A DNA stretch of 64,000 nucleotides from Aquibacillus albus. GTDB taxonomy: Bacteria; Bacillota; Bacilli; Bacillales; Amphibacillaceae. Shown here in pieces: positions 26,196 through 36,614 of this stretch (positions are counted from its first letter, which is position 1; each line of letters begins with the position of its first letter). The notes below the pieces were generated by a model, which was not told the DNA's origin, searched no databases, and worked only from the letters and a program-made list of their open reading frames with translations. The position numbers were made by a program, and so were the translations under genes. The stretch is taken from the NCBI RefSeq assembly GCF_016908325.1, contig NZ_JAFBDR010000003.1, positions 244,741 through 308,740 on the forward strand, written 5' to 3'.

Positions 26196-27793
26196 TTTTG
26201 TCTCTCTCCTTTAGGACTCCTTGGTTTATTTTGATTACCCTGTCTTCTTGATTCTTGCCAATTCACTGTTTGAGGCCTTGATTTCAAGAACCATAATGGC
26301 ATGCGAATAATCGCATCTTTCCACTCACTAAAAAATATCGGGCCTACTGGAGTTAAATATGGAGTTCCAAAGGAACGTAACGAGCATAAATGGCCAATTA
26401 ATATCAATGTTCCCATCAACAAACCGTAAAACCCAAAGCCTCCAGCTAAAAATAACAGAAAAAATCTTGATAAAATAACTGCATCATTTAAAGCAGTCAC
26501 AACAAAACCTGTTATCGCTGTAAGAGATACTACAATTACCATTGGTGCACTGACTAAACCAGCTGAAACTGCGGCCTCTCCAATGACCAACGCTCCAACA
26601 ATACTAATCGCCGAACCTACTGGACGTGGCATTCGAACACCAGCTTCTCTTAATAACTCGAAAGTGATGACCATTAGCAATGCCTCTATGAAAACAGGAA
26701 AGGGCACTTTTTCCTCTGCTGCTGCCATGGTTGTAAGTAGTAATGCTGGAACCATTTCATGATGATAGGATGAAAGAGAGATAAAAACTGCTGGTGTAGA
26801 TATCGTTAAAAACAGCGCAAGTATTCGGAATAGTCTCATTAACGATGCTAAGTATGGTCGCGAATAATAATCCTCTGGCACTTGTAGCGTTTCAATAAAT
26901 AGATGTGGTACTGTTAAAACAAAAGGGGTACCATCACAAAAAATGGCAATCCTTCCCTCTAAAATTTTAGCGGCCACTTTGTCAGGTTTTTCACTATTTC
27001 CAATGGTAGGGAAGATTGAATATGGATGATCTTCAATAAATTGTTCAATGTATCCTGATTCCAAAATCATATCTGTATCAATGCGTTGCAATCGATTCTT
27101 CACTTCCTCAATAATTTTTGAATCTGCAAGACCATCCAAATATCCAATTCGTATCGTAGTTTTCGTTTGTTTTCCTATCTTCATATCCTCAAACACTAAA
27201 TTGGCATTATTTATTTTTCTGCGGACTAACGAAGTGTTTACTTTTAACACTTCATTAAAGCCTTCCCGTGACCCTCTAACATTCGCTTCCGTTTCAGGTT
27301 CTTCTACATTTCTTGATTCAAAACCCTGTGTGCTTAAAAGAAGTGCTGACTTAAAGCCATCAATAAAAACAGCCGTTTCTCCAACTATTACACCATTAAT
27401 TACTTCGTCCATTGTTTGAACTTCTGCCATACCAGAAGAGCTTAATCCTCTATTTTTCACAATGGTTAGTAAATTATTAGCAGGTAAACTTTTCGTCTCA
27501 TGTAAAAAATTAGGCTCCATTAACGATTTCATAATATGTAAATTAATATAGTCTTCGTTTACTAATCCTTCAATAAAACAAATAGAAGCTTTGACCGGTT
27601 TAGCGTTATAAATCTCAAATTCTCTAAATTGCAAATCAGAACTATTTTTAAACGTTTGTTGTATTGTTTTTAGATTGGATTCTAATTTTTTCTCGATTTT
27701 CTGACTATTTTTGTGATTATTGACCTTACTTTGCTTAGACCCATTTTGAGAGGAAGAAAATAATAACTTGTTTTTGTTGAAAAATCTCATCAT
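26192..27793 (-). CDS. Spore germination receptor A subunit (GerA/GerKA family)
   Basis: About 533 residues. A soluble N-terminal half contains the GerA motif region (FREFEIYNAKPVKASICFIEGLVNEDYI), and the C-terminal half has about five membrane helices with PRPVGSAISIVGALVIGEAAVSAG. Start is uncertain: AGGAGG is 12 nt before this ATG and only 3 nt before an upstream GTG (27802). It forms a pair with gerC and presumably uses one or both B subunits encoded convergently. That split arrangement is unusual, since ger operons normally read A-B-C or A-C-B on one strand. Confidence 0.92.
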   Translation of the reverse strand: MMRFFNKNKLLFSSSQNGSKQSKVNNHKNSQKIEKKLESNLKTIQQTFKNSSDLQFREFEIYNAKPVKASICFIEGLVNEDYINLHIMKSLMEPNFLHETKSLPANNLLTIVKNRGLSSSGMAEVQTMDEVINGVIVGETAVFIDGFKSALLLSTQGFESRNVEEPETEANVRGSREGFNEVLKVNTSLVRRKINNANLVFEDMKIGKQTKTTIRIGYLDGLADSKIIEEVKNRLQRIDTDMILESGYIEQFIEDHPYSIFPTIGNSEKPDKVAAKILEGRIAIFCDGTPFVLTVPHLFIETLQVPEDYYSRPYLASLMRLFRILALFLTISTPAVFISLSSYHHEMVPALLLTTMAAAEEKVPFPVFIEALLMVITFELLREAGVRMPRPVGSAISIVGALVIGEAAVSAGLVSAPMVIVVSLTAITGFVVTALNDAVILSRFFLLFLAGGFGFYGLLMGTLILIGHLCSLRSFGTPYLTPVGPIFFSEWKDAIIRMPLWFLKSRPQTVNWQESRRQGNQNKPRSPKGERQN

Positions 27794-27924
27794 ACGTAAC
27801 ACCTACCTCCTCTTTCAAAAATGACTTTTTTGTATTATCTGTAACATTAACCAAAACATACTCCTAGAGGAATAAAGATTTTTGTATAAACCGGGTGATT
27901 TTAAATAGTGACAGACAAATTAAA

Positions 27925-27953
27925 CAGAGCTACCATAATCAATGATAGCTCTG
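27925..27953 (-). terminator. Terminator of the sulfate assimilation operon
   Basis: CAGAGCTA / TAGCTCTG stem on the minus strand, then TTTAATTTG, 51 nt after the sumT stop. Confidence 0.6.
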
Positions 27954-28003
27954 TAATGATACATAACCTTCTTCATTTCGGCAAAATACGACTGGCACCA
28001 GTC

Positions 28004-28762
28004 CTACACCATCTCAATTGCAGCCAAGCCACGTTCTTCAAACCATTGGAGCTGTTCTCTTAGCCGAACAACTTCACCAATAACAATCATCGATGGGTTT
28101 TCCACTTCATGTAATCGATCTGTTATCGTTCCTAATGTTGCTGTTATTGTTTTTTGATGATCTGTTGTTCCCCATTGAATGATACCGATTGGCATATCGG
28201 GACTCATTCCACTTTCCAATAACCGTTCACAAATACTCGGGAAACGTTTGATTCCCATATAAATGCAAAGGGTTTCCACACTGCTTGAAAGATTTTGCCA
28301 GTACTCTGGTGTATCTTTTTCCGGGTTATATCCAGAAATGAAGGTCACTGACGAGCTTATTTTACGATGGGTCAGTGGAATGCCAGCATAAGCAGGTGCA
28401 GCAGACCCGGATGTAATACCAGGTACAATTTCAAAAGGGATTCCATGCGAACGTAATACCTCTGCCTCTTCGCCGCCCCTTCCAAAGATGAATGGGTCGC
28501 CACCCTTCAATCGAACAACCACTTTATCTTGGTCCGCATAAGTGCACAGTAACTCATTAATTTGTTCTTGTCGGATTAGATGATTGCCAGGACTTTTCCC
28601 ACAATAGATAAGCTCAGCTTTTTCAGGTGCATATGCCAGTAATTCTTCATTGACTAACCGATCATATAAAATCACATCTGCTTGTTCGATTGCCTTTAAA
28701 CCCTTAATAGTCAGTAAGTCTGGATCACCAGGCCCTGCCCCTACAATATACACTTTCCCCAA
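28004..28762 (-). CDS. sumT: Uroporphyrinogen-III C-methyltransferase
   Basis: 252-residue SAM-dependent enzyme making precorrin-2, the first step to siroheme. Motifs VGAGPGDPDLLTIKG at 5-19, RLKGGDPFIFGRGGEE at about 83-98 and GITSGSAAPAYAGIPLTHR at about 118 are those of CobA/SumT. Last gene of the sulfate operon. Siroheme is the cofactor of the sulfite reductase encoded upstream. The later SirB/SirC-type enzymes are not in this window. TTG start supported by GGAGG at 8 nt. Confidence 0.93.
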   Translation of the reverse strand: MGKVYIVGAGPGDPDLLTIKGLKAIEQADVILYDRLVNEELLAYAPEKAELIYCGKSPGNHLIRQEQINELLCTYADQDKVVVRLKGGDPFIFGRGGEEAEVLRSHGIPFEIVPGITSGSAAPAYAGIPLTHRKISSSVTFISGYNPEKDTPEYWQNLSSSVETLCIYMGIKRFPSICERLLESGMSPDMPIGIIQWGTTDHQKTITATLGTITDRLHEVENPSMIVIGEVVRLREQLQWFEERGLAAIEMV

Positions 28763-28786
28763 CGTTCATCCCTCCATCTTTCTGTT

Positions 28787-28814
28787 TCGACAAAATTCAG
28801 GTGGTGACAGCACC
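28787..28814 (+). repeat. Dispersed TTCGACAAA palindrome, copy C
   Basis: TTCGACAAAATTCAGGTGGT then GACAGCACCA, a degenerate form of the GGTGxCxGxCACC palindrome, in the 53-bp gap between sumT and the permease gene. Confidence 0.5.
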
Positions 28815-28815
28815 A

Positions 28816-30612
28816 TTACATCCATATCCAATTCACCATCACAACGGTTGTAAGCATGACTATGCAGCTTAATGGGAGTCCTACTTTTAGGTAGTCGATA
28901 AATTTGTAACCACCTGGGCCATAGACTACTAAGTTTGTTTGATAGCCAATCGGAGATAAAAAGCTGGCGGAAGCGCCAATTGTTATTAAAATGACAAATG
29001 CCATTGGGTCTTCTCCTAACCTGTTTGCAGCTTCTATTGCTATCGGAAACATTAGAACTGCGCCGGCATTATTTGTAATCATTTCAGTTAAAGTTATCGT
29101 GCAAAGGTATAACAAGACTAAAACACCTATCCCGCCAAATGGAGCGGATAAAAGCAGTAACTGATCTGCCAACCATTCGGCTGCTCCGGTCTTAAATAGT
29201 GCCTGCCCGACACCAAAAGCACTTGCGATTAATAACAAAACATGAAATTGCACATGGCGTTTCGCTTCATCTGCTGTAATAATTTTAAATAAAAGATAAA
29301 CAACTACTGTTATCGTCATTGCTTTAAACATCGAAAGTAAATCAATACTTACGAAAATGATCATCAATGCTAATGTCAAAACAGAGAACCATGCCTTTTT
29401 CCTATCCATCTTATTTAACAACGGATGATTATTTACTGGTGTAACTACATAAAAATCATTCGATTGTTCAGATCTTTCTTCAAAGTCTGGGCCCGCTAAT
29501 AATAACAGTGTATCCCCAGGCTTTAAAACAATATCGCCAATTTTACTTTCTATTCGTTCATTATTTCGATGAACTGCTACTACACCAGCATCATATTTTG
29601 CTCGAAACTGGGAATCTCTTATCCGCTTGTAGAGTAGTGATGACTGATGTGAAATGACTACTTCGACTAATTGTCCATTGCCATTCCTTAGTGTTTCTAG
29701 CGTGTTGTTTGTACCAGTTTTTAATGTTAATCCCTTTCTGTCTTGAACCTCGGCAATTTTTGAAAGAACACCTGTAAAAATCAACTGGTCGTTTGCTTTT
29801 ATTTTTGTAGAATGTTTGACCGGATAAATTTTCTCGCCATTCCGAATAATGGCAATCAAATATACGCCTTCTAACCCTCGAAGTCCTGCTTCTTCCACAG
29901 TTTTGTTGACTAATGGATTATCTAAATATGGATAATTTTCTTCAACGATCATTTCTGTTAAGTATTCTCTACTTTTCTTAGAAGCTATTTCCCCATACGT
30001 TTTATAATTAGGAAGCAACTTATAGCCAAAGGTAACGAGATAGATAAGACCTAATACACTAGCTGGCAAACTAACTGCAGCTAAAGTAAACAAGGAATAG
30101 CCTTCCATTCCTCTTTCTATCATTAATCCATGAACAACAAGATTCGTAGACGTACCAATCAACGTCAATATTCCACCCAAAATCGAAGCATAGGAAAGGG
30201 GGATTAAAAACTTTGATGGTGAAATGTTGTTTTCTTCACTCCATTTTCGAATAATCGGTGTTAACGTCACAACAATCGGTGTATTGTTTAGAAAAGCAGA
30301 CGCACCAGTAATTGGCACTAAAAGTTTAATCAAGGAATACCTTTCCGATTTACTTTTTCCCAATAAGTAAGTGATTGCATATTCTACAACACCACTTTTC
30401 TGAATCGCCCCAGCTATAATAAATAGCAAGGCGACCGTCAACATCCCTTCATTGGAAAAACCAGCGACAGCTTCTTTTGGTGTTAAGATACCTGTAACGA
30501 ACAGACTTGTTAGTGCAACAAATACAATCATATCGGGACGAGCAACTTCTTTAATGAGACAAACCATCATAATAATTACTACGATAAAAGTAAACAACAT
30601 TTCCCAAGTCAT
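28816..30612 (-). CDS. SLC13/DASS-type permease with TrkA-C domains (probable sulfate transporter)
   Basis: About 598 residues, roughly twelve hydrophobic segments arranged in two halves around a cytosolic pair of TrkA-C (RCK_C) domains at about residues 205-385. Family motifs: NNTPIVVTLTPII at about 111, and the C-terminal repeat near TEMITNNAGAVLMFPIA. Its place between cysC and sumT in a sulfate-reduction operon makes sulfate the likely substrate, as for plant/algal SAC1-SLT-like members. Start is the ATG 5 nt after GGGGGG. A TTG one codon earlier is possible. Confidence 0.85.
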   Translation of the reverse strand: MTWEMLFTFIVVIIMMVCLIKEVARPDMIVFVALTSLFVTGILTPKEAVAGFSNEGMLTVALLFIIAGAIQKSGVVEYAITYLLGKSKSERYSLIKLLVPITGASAFLNNTPIVVTLTPIIRKWSEENNISPSKFLIPLSYASILGGILTLIGTSTNLVVHGLMIERGMEGYSLFTLAAVSLPASVLGLIYLVTFGYKLLPNYKTYGEIASKKSREYLTEMIVEENYPYLDNPLVNKTVEEAGLRGLEGVYLIAIIRNGEKIYPVKHSTKIKANDQLIFTGVLSKIAEVQDRKGLTLKTGTNNTLETLRNGNGQLVEVVISHQSSLLYKRIRDSQFRAKYDAGVVAVHRNNERIESKIGDIVLKPGDTLLLLAGPDFEERSEQSNDFYVVTPVNNHPLLNKMDRKKAWFSVLTLALMIIFVSIDLLSMFKAMTITVVVYLLFKIITADEAKRHVQFHVLLLIASAFGVGQALFKTGAAEWLADQLLLLSAPFGGIGVLVLLYLCTITLTEMITNNAGAVLMFPIAIEAANRLGEDPMAFVILITIGASASFLSPIGYQTNLVVYGPGGYKFIDYLKVGLPLSCIVMLTTVVMVNWIWM

Positions 30613-30704
30613 CAAAGCCCCCCTTTCACTACCTTTTTCCTTTTAATTCAATCGATTAACTCGGAATTAAATGAGCACTTCGCTTAGGTCGAAGCCTATA
30701 GTAA

Positions 30705-31307
30705 TTAGTCTAGATACCCTTTATCTCTTAAATAATGAACAATCGCAGAAACTGATTCTTCAACGGTTTGTTCATCGGTATTTATAGTCAACTCTGGGTT
30801 TAATGGTTCTTCATAAGGGGCGTCAATCCCAGTAAATCCTTTAATCTCGCCAGCACGAGCCTTTTTATAAAGCCCCTTTGGATCACGACCCTCACACGTT
30901 TCAACGCTTGCTTTTACAAAAATCTCAATGAACTCATCTTCATCCAATATTTGCCTAACCTTATCACGATCTTCTCTGTACGGTGAAATAAAAGCGCTCA
31001 ACGTAAGTAAACCAGCATCAACCATTAGCTTTGATACTTCACCAATACGACGAATATTCTCTGTACGGTCTTCCGGACTAAAACCTAAATTGTTATTTAA
31101 ACCATGACGGACATTGTCACCGTCTAATCGATAGGTATGAACACCTAATTCGTACAGCTTTTTTTCCAACTCAACAGATACAGTTGATTTTCCGGAACCA
31201 GACAGTCCAGTAAACCAAAGAACCGCACTTTTATGATTGTTCATTTGTTGTCTTTCCTGCTTCGTAACTTTTGAATCATGCCATACTATATTCGACGAAT
31301 GACTCAT
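30705..31307 (-). CDS. cysC: Adenylylsulfate kinase
   Basis: 200-residue kinase phosphorylating APS to PAPS. Walker [10 protein letters not shown] near residue 34, [10 protein letters not shown] near 61, and the [23 protein letters not shown] region near 140-160 are all present. Start placed at the ATG after GGGGGAG. An in-frame extension of 55 codons upstream runs through a MITE-like repeat and is not part of the gene. Its presence fits a PAPS-dependent reductase (CysH) in the same operon. Confidence 0.95.
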   Translation of the reverse strand: MSHSSNIVWHDSKVTKQERQQMNNHKSAVLWFTGLSGSGKSTVSVELEKKLYELGVHTYRLDGDNVRHGLNNNLGFSPEDRTENIRRIGEVSKLMVDAGLLTLSAFISPYREDRDKVRQILDEDEFIEIFVKASVETCEGRDPKGLYKKARAGEIKGFTGIDAPYEEPLNPELTINTDEQTVEESVSAIVHYLRDKGYLD

Positions 31308-31349
31308 TTTATCTCCCCCTTTACTGAAAAACTTTTTCTCTACTAGCGC

Positions 31350-31497
31350 GTGTTCAACAAGTCGGTATATTAAAAGCAAGCAGATCCAAGCGGTGAAGCT
31401 TCTAAGGACTGGCGTGCATCTTTCCCTACATGATGACGGAAAGAAGAACGAGCCCACGAAGAGAAGCACCACTTATTGGATGACCTTTTGAACATCC
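31350..31497. repeat. MITE-like element, copy 1 (between sat and cysC)
   Basis: About 148 bp beginning TGTTCAACAAGTCGG and ending CCTTTTGAACATCC, with an internal AAGCTTCTAAGGAC...TACATGATGACGGAAAGAAGAACGAGC segment (given here in parts) shared with the copy at 53424. Imperfect terminal inverted repeats, no coding capacity. Confidence 0.75.
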
Positions 31498-31529
31498 TTT
31501 ATTAACTAGTGAAGGTCTGTTGTTAGCAT

Positions 31530-32693
31530 TTATTTAATAGGTTCGTTTTCCTGCATTCCTCGAATTAACACTTCTGCAACCTCTGGACGAGAAAACTGCT
31601 TCGGTGGCTTTTCGCCATTGCGCAGCAGTTCACGCACCTTCGTACCGCTTAGATGAACATGATTGGATTTATCATGTGGACATGTTTTTGCTGTACCCAT
31701 ATTTTCACACTTCGTGCAGTAAAAAGCGTGTTCAAACTTAAAGATTTGAATGCCTAATTCATCTTCATATTGACTAATAAGCTCTTGAGCTTCATACGTA
31801 CCATAGTAGTCACCGACACCGGCGTGGTCACGTCCGACAATAAAGTGTGTACAGCCATAGTTTTTCCGCACGATTGCATGCAAAATTGCTTCTCTCGGGC
31901 CTGCATAACGCATCGCTGCTGGATAAATGACTAGTCTTGTTCGTTCTTCAGGATAATAGTTTTTTAGAATAACTTGATAGCTTTCCATTCGAACAGCTGC
32001 TGAAATATCATCGGACTTTGTTTCACCAACAAGAGGATTTAACAGCAGGCCATCTACAGCCTCTAGTGCACTTTTTTGAATATACTCATGTGCACGATGA
32101 ACTGGATTCCTTGTTTGGAAACCGACAATTGTTTTCCAGCCTAAGTCCTCGAACATTTTTCTCGTTTCACTAGGATCCATGTAAAAATCTTCAAAATCAC
32201 CATGATCTGGGCGATTTAATAGAGTAATAGGACCAGCTAAATTAACATCTCCACGCTCATATAGTTTTTTGACACCAGCATGTGCTTCATCTGTTGTGCC
32301 ATATACTTTTTTGGCTTCCAGTTGCTTATCATAGTTGTATGTTTCTTCTAGCTTAAGCGTTCCATAAATCTTTCCATCTTGTCCTTTTAGTGCGATACTA
32401 TCTCCGATTTGAAAGTTGGCCGCCTCTGCATCTGAAACGGATAGTGTGATAGGAATGCTCCAAACCGTTCCATCTGCAAGGCGTGTGTTATGAACAACAC
32501 TTTCATAATCCTTTTTCCCGATAAATCCTGAAAGGGGACTGAATCCACCAATTCCAATCAATTCTAAATCTGAAATTGCCCAATCAGATAACGTTAACGA
32601 GGTAAGCGATGCAGCCTTCTCTAAAGCCTGCTCTCTTTCACTCCCAGTTAACTCACGATTTATAAGTTTTCCTCCATGTGCATCAATTGCCAT
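31530..32693 (-). CDS. sat: Sulfate adenylyltransferase (ATP sulfurylase)
   Basis: 387 residues. It activates sulfate with ATP to give APS. Motifs [12 protein letters not shown] near 193, [20 protein letters not shown] near 262 and GRDHAGVG near 287 form the nucleotide site. [19 protein letters not shown] segment near 325 carries four Cys and probably binds zinc. Start is the ATG 8 nt after GGAGG (MAIDAHGG). Two further in-frame ATG codons upstream lie on or too close to the ribosome site. Confidence 0.95.
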   Translation of the reverse strand: MAIDAHGGKLINRELTGSEREQALEKAASLTSLTLSDWAISDLELIGIGGFSPLSGFIGKKDYESVVHNTRLADGTVWSIPITLSVSDAEAANFQIGDSIALKGQDGKIYGTLKLEETYNYDKQLEAKKVYGTTDEAHAGVKKLYERGDVNLAGPITLLNRPDHGDFEDFYMDPSETRKMFEDLGWKTIVGFQTRNPVHRAHEYIQKSALEAVDGLLLNPLVGETKSDDISAAVRMESYQVILKNYYPEERTRLVIYPAAMRYAGPREAILHAIVRKNYGCTHFIVGRDHAGVGDYYGTYEAQELISQYEDELGIQIFKFEHAFYCTKCENMGTAKTCPHDKSNHVHLSGTKVRELLRNGEKPPKQFSRPEVAEVLIRGMQENEPIK

Positions 32694-32726
32694 GATCATA
32701 ACCTCCATTCTTTCGATTAGAAAACC

Positions 32727-32835
32727 TTGGCTAGTGCAAGCCTTAGGCGCAGTTGAATATCTAGTTACACTTATATTTAGCGCCTAAATTTTTTCCTGCG
32801 TCAGTAAGCTTCTTTGCTAAAATTTATGCTTTCAT
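32727..32835 (-). repeat. ~110-bp leader repeat shared with metI leader (copy 1)
   Basis: Begins TTGGCTAGTGCAAGCCTTAG and ends GCTAAAATTTATGCTTTC. By eye about three quarters identical to 41061-41172. Here it lies between cysI and sat, immediately upstream of the sat start. Confidence 0.7.
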
Positions 32836-32873
32836 ACTATGCAAATTCAGGTCATAACAGGCACCAAGTCCCA

Positions 32874-32906
32874 TTCGACAAATTTCGATTGGTGCCAGGC
32901 ACCACC
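32874..32906. repeat. Dispersed TTCGACAAA palindrome, copy D
   Basis: TTCGACAAATTTCGATT then GGTGCCAGGCACCACC, touching the cysI stop codon. A GGCACC half-palindrome also occurs 20 bp to the left. Confidence 0.65.
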
Positions 32907-34634
32907 TTACCTTGCTGGTACTTTATGGAAATCTAATCCTGATTTTACTTCTTCGACATAGCCGGCTCGGATGACATAGTCTCCGAAGTTTTCTCCTTCT
33001 TTTCGTTCTTTGGCATACTGGAACAGGATTGGCTTTAATTCGGCTAAAATTTCTTCTTCGCCAATATTTTCTCGGTACATTTTGTTTAAGCGATCTCCTT
33101 TAAAGCCTCCGCCCAAATACATGTTGTATTTTCCAGGTGCCTTCCCGATAAAGGCAATTTCTGCGAGAGCGGGACGAGCACAACCATTCGGACACCCTGT
33201 CATCCGAATCGTAATTTCCTCTTCTCGAAGACCAGCTTCATCAAGAATTCCCTCGATTTTATCTATAAGTGAAGGGAGATAACGTTCCGACTCAGCCATG
33301 GCTAGCCCACAAGTAGGAAACGCAACGCATGCCATCGAATTTCTTCGCAAGGCTGAATTTTGCTTTCCATCTGTCAGCCCGTATTCCTCTACTAGCTTTT
33401 TAATTTTAGGCTTCATGTAGTTCGTGACATTACTAATGATCACGTTCTGATTTGGGGTCAAGCGAAAATCACCAGTATGAACTTTTGCAATTTCTCGTAG
33501 CCCTGTCTTCAACTTATAATCATCTGTATCGGCAATTCTGCCATTTTGAATAAACAGAGTAAGGTGCCATTTACCATTTCCTTTCACCCATCCATAATGA
33601 TCGCCATTGTGATCAAAGTGGAAATCACGAGCCTCTTCTAAATTCCATCCTAACCTGTTATTTAATTCATTAAGTATCCACTCTTTGCCTAATCGATCTA
33701 CTGTGTACTTGAAACGGGCATTTTTACGGTTGGAACGGTTACCGTAATCGCGCTGAATCGTAAGAATCTTTTCGGCAACGTCCACAATTTTTTCAGCCGG
33801 GCAAAAACCAATCACCTTTCCCACTTGAGGGTAAGTACTCGTATCTCCATGCGTACTTCCCATGCCTCCACCTACTACAACATTGAAACCTATTAACTTA
33901 TCGTCTTCTTGTATCGCTATAAAACCAATATCCTGCGAATAAACATCAATATCATTCGAAGGTGGTACGGCAATTCCAATTTTAAACTTACGAGGTAAAT
34001 AAAGCTCACCATAAATCGGCTCGACTTCCTCTTCATTCCCACGACTATCGATTACTTTTTCATCCTCTAACCATATCTCATGATAAGCCCTTGTTTTTGG
34101 TAACAAGTGGTCACTGACTTCTTGGGCCCATTTTTGTACATCAGCATGAACATTTGATTGATCTGGGTTCACGTTACACATTACATTCCGATTGACATCT
34201 CCACATGCTGCAATCGTATCTAGCAACGACTGATTGATTTCTTGCATCGACTTTTTCATGTTCCACTTAAAAATCCCATGCATCTGAAACGTTTGTCTTG
34301 TCGTTAATTTAAGCGTGCCGTTTCCGTATTGGTTTGCAATATCATCCATTGTCAACCATTGTTGCGGTTCAGCAACTCCTCCAGGAAGACGAACACGAAT
34401 CATAAATTGATAGGCGGGTTCGAGCTTCTGTTTTTTACGTTCATTTCGCAAATCTCTGTCATCCTGCATGTAACTGCCGTGAAACTTTAACAGCTTTGCA
34501 TCTTCATCAGGAATGGATGCGGTAATCGGATCTGCAAAGCTTTCTACCAGTGAACCTCGGAGGTAGTTACTTTCCTCTTTAATTCTTTCCATCGCATCTG
34601 GCGGCCCTGCATCATATGGAAATTTTTTTGTCAT
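32907..34634 (-). CDS. cysI: Assimilatory sulfite reductase hemoprotein beta subunit
   Basis: 575 residues. Reduces sulfite to sulfide at a siroheme coupled to a 4Fe-4S cluster. The cluster ligands are visible in [10 protein letters not shown] (about 431-440) and [10 protein letters not shown] (about 475-484). Two ferredoxin-like sulfite/nitrite reductase repeats are recognisable ([11 protein letters not shown] near 113, [10 protein letters not shown] near 394). Partner of CysJ, 37 bp downstream of it. Confidence 0.96.
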   Translation of the reverse strand: MTKKFPYDAGPPDAMERIKEESNYLRGSLVESFADPITASIPDEDAKLLKFHGSYMQDDRDLRNERKKQKLEPAYQFMIRVRLPGGVAEPQQWLTMDDIANQYGNGTLKLTTRQTFQMHGIFKWNMKKSMQEINQSLLDTIAACGDVNRNVMCNVNPDQSNVHADVQKWAQEVSDHLLPKTRAYHEIWLEDEKVIDSRGNEEEVEPIYGELYLPRKFKIGIAVPPSNDIDVYSQDIGFIAIQEDDKLIGFNVVVGGGMGSTHGDTSTYPQVGKVIGFCPAEKIVDVAEKILTIQRDYGNRSNRKNARFKYTVDRLGKEWILNELNNRLGWNLEEARDFHFDHNGDHYGWVKGNGKWHLTLFIQNGRIADTDDYKLKTGLREIAKVHTGDFRLTPNQNVIISNVTNYMKPKIKKLVEEYGLTDGKQNSALRRNSMACVAFPTCGLAMAESERYLPSLIDKIEGILDEAGLREEEITIRMTGCPNGCARPALAEIAFIGKAPGKYNMYLGGGFKGDRLNKMYRENIGEEEILAELKPILFQYAKERKEGENFGDYVIRAGYVEEVKSGLDFHKVPAR

Positions 34635-34671
34635 GGTAAAACTCCTTTCCTATTAAAATATGTTTACCAAA

Positions 34672-36507
34672 TTAATAAACATCACGTTGATAGCGCTTCT
34701 GTTTACGCATATCTGTTAGAAACGCTTCAGCTTCCTCTTGGCTCATGCCACCTTCTTTTTCAAGAATCGATAAAATCGTCGCATGAACATCCTTCGCCAT
34801 ATGCTTTTCATCTCCACATACATACACATGTGCTCCAGCTTCCAGCCACTGATAAAATTCTCGACTTTTTTCTAGCATACGATGTTGGACATACACCTTT
34901 TCATCTGTATCACGCGAAAACGCGACATCCATTCTTGAAAGAACCCCGTCCTTGAGCCATTGCTGCCATTCTGTTTGGTATAGAAAGTCAGTCATAAAAT
35001 GCTGTTCACCGAAAAACAACCAATTATCTCCTTCCGCACCGATCTCCTCTCGTTCTTGGAGAAAAGCACGATAAGGTGCAACACCTGTTCCTGGTCCAAT
35101 CATGATCACTGGTGTATCTGGATTTTCTGGAAGTCTAAAGTTTGGATTCTTCTGTACAAAAACCTTTAAGGAATCCCCAACTTCTATTCGTTCCGCACAT
35201 TGACCAGAGCAGACGCCAGTTCGATCACGTCCATGCGCATGATATCTCACCGTTCCAATCGTTAGGTGGACCTCATCTTCATACGCTTTTAAACTGCTTG
35301 CTATCGAGTAAAGGCGAACAGGAATTTTCCGAAGAATATTTATAAAATCAGTTGCCGAAGCCTGCCATGGTCCGAAATCTCGAACGAAATCAATCAGGTC
35401 GCGACCTTCTATATAGGCGGTTAATGCTTCTTTATTTTCTGGTTGAATAAGTGATTTCAGCTCTTCATTGTTCGTCAACTGAGCTGCTTTCTCAAGTAAC
35501 GGTTTGGTTAAAGTGGTGATTTCAAAAGTAGAGGTCAAAGCCTCTCGCAAGGAATACAAATCACCTTGTTTATTGATAGGGATGGATTCTTCTGCATTCC
35601 ACCCCATTGTCTCGATCAATTCATCGACCAAATCAGGGTCATTTTCCGGATAAACACCCAAACTATCCCCTGGTTCAAATACTAAATTGGAATCCTCGAG
35701 GTCTAACTCTACATGGCGCGTTTCCTTATTCGAGCCACGTCCATTCAGATTGATATTTTCTAACACCTCTGCCCTGAATGGGTTAGACCTTGAATAACTC
35801 GGCTGGTCATCATCGACAGCCGTCTGATCTATTCCAGATGCTTGTGTACTGCTGCTACTTGCTCCTAATTTATCAAAGACCGCTTCAAACCATTCAGCTG
35901 CTGGCTCTTCAAAGTCTAAGTCGCAATCTACGCGAGGGTAAATTCGCTCTGCTCCCAATTCCTCTAGACGTTTATCAAAATCTTTCCCTGTTTGACAAAA
36001 GAATTCATAAGAGCTATCACCGAGGGCAAGCACGGAAAAACGAACACCTTCTAACTTTGGTGCTCTTTTGCTGTGAAGAAAATCATAAAAAGACAATGCG
36101 TTGTCTGGCGGATCACCATCTCCGTGAGTACTTGTTACGATTAGTAAATCCTCTACCTTCTTTAAAGCTTTTGGCTTAAAATCATCAAAACAGGATACAG
36201 TTACTTTTAACTGTTGTTGTTCTAGCTTTTGTGAAAATTCCTCCGCCAGCGCCTGCGCATTTCCAGTATCCGTACCAAAGAGAATCGTTACTTCTCGGGT
36301 TTCTACCTCCGTGTTAGCTGAAGTAGTTGGCTCTGCTTCGATTGCATCCTCTAAGGTTGTTGCTGCTGCTTCAGATTGACCCGGCTGAGGTACAGCCAAA
36401 TAACCACTCAGCCAAATTTTTTGGTTTTCTGTCAGGGTCGGTAGCAGACGGTTTAGTAGTTCTACTTGTTCTTGACTAAAAGGACTGTTCATTACTTGTA
36501 ATTGCAA
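34672..36507 (-). CDS. cysJ: Assimilatory sulfite reductase flavoprotein alpha subunit
   Basis: 611 residues. Transfers electrons from NADPH through FAD and FMN to CysI. Order: short N-terminal region, flavodoxin domain (VTILFGTDTGNAQALAEEF; STHGDGDPPDNALSFYDFL), FAD domain (RLYSIASS; GVCSGQCAERIE), then NADPH domain (MIGPGTGVAPYRAFLQER; VYVCGDEKHMAKDV). The TTG start (MQLQVMNSPF) is 8 nt after AGGGAGGTG. A longer in-frame version with 28 extra residues has no ribosome site and was rejected. Length then agrees with B. subtilis CysJ. Confidence 0.95.
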   Translation of the reverse strand: MQLQVMNSPFSQEQVELLNRLLPTLTENQKIWLSGYLAVPQPGQSEAAATTLEDAIEAEPTTSANTEVETREVTILFGTDTGNAQALAEEFSQKLEQQQLKVTVSCFDDFKPKALKKVEDLLIVTSTHGDGDPPDNALSFYDFLHSKRAPKLEGVRFSVLALGDSSYEFFCQTGKDFDKRLEELGAERIYPRVDCDLDFEEPAAEWFEAVFDKLGASSSSTQASGIDQTAVDDDQPSYSRSNPFRAEVLENINLNGRGSNKETRHVELDLEDSNLVFEPGDSLGVYPENDPDLVDELIETMGWNAEESIPINKQGDLYSLREALTSTFEITTLTKPLLEKAAQLTNNEELKSLIQPENKEALTAYIEGRDLIDFVRDFGPWQASATDFINILRKIPVRLYSIASSLKAYEDEVHLTIGTVRYHAHGRDRTGVCSGQCAERIEVGDSLKVFVQKNPNFRLPENPDTPVIMIGPGTGVAPYRAFLQEREEIGAEGDNWLFFGEQHFMTDFLYQTEWQQWLKDGVLSRMDVAFSRDTDEKVYVQHRMLEKSREFYQWLEAGAHVYVCGDEKHMAKDVHATILSILEKEGGMSQEEAEAFLTDMRKQKRYQRDVY

Positions 36508-36614
36508 AATTACCCACCTCCCTAAATTGGCATACCTCCATTGATGGAGGCCTTTGTTTACTTTGTATGCAGATTTTCTTTTAACATTCACGATTCATGT
36601 GCTTACGCTTATTG

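Noticed and set aside
31308..31472. 55-residue N-terminal extension of cysC
   Set aside because: Runs through a MITE-like repeat; a strong ribosome site precedes the internal ATG that matches the family start.
36508..36591. 28-residue N-terminal extension of cysJ
   Set aside because: No ribosome site before it, while AGGGAGGTG stands 8 nt before an internal TTG that gives the family length.
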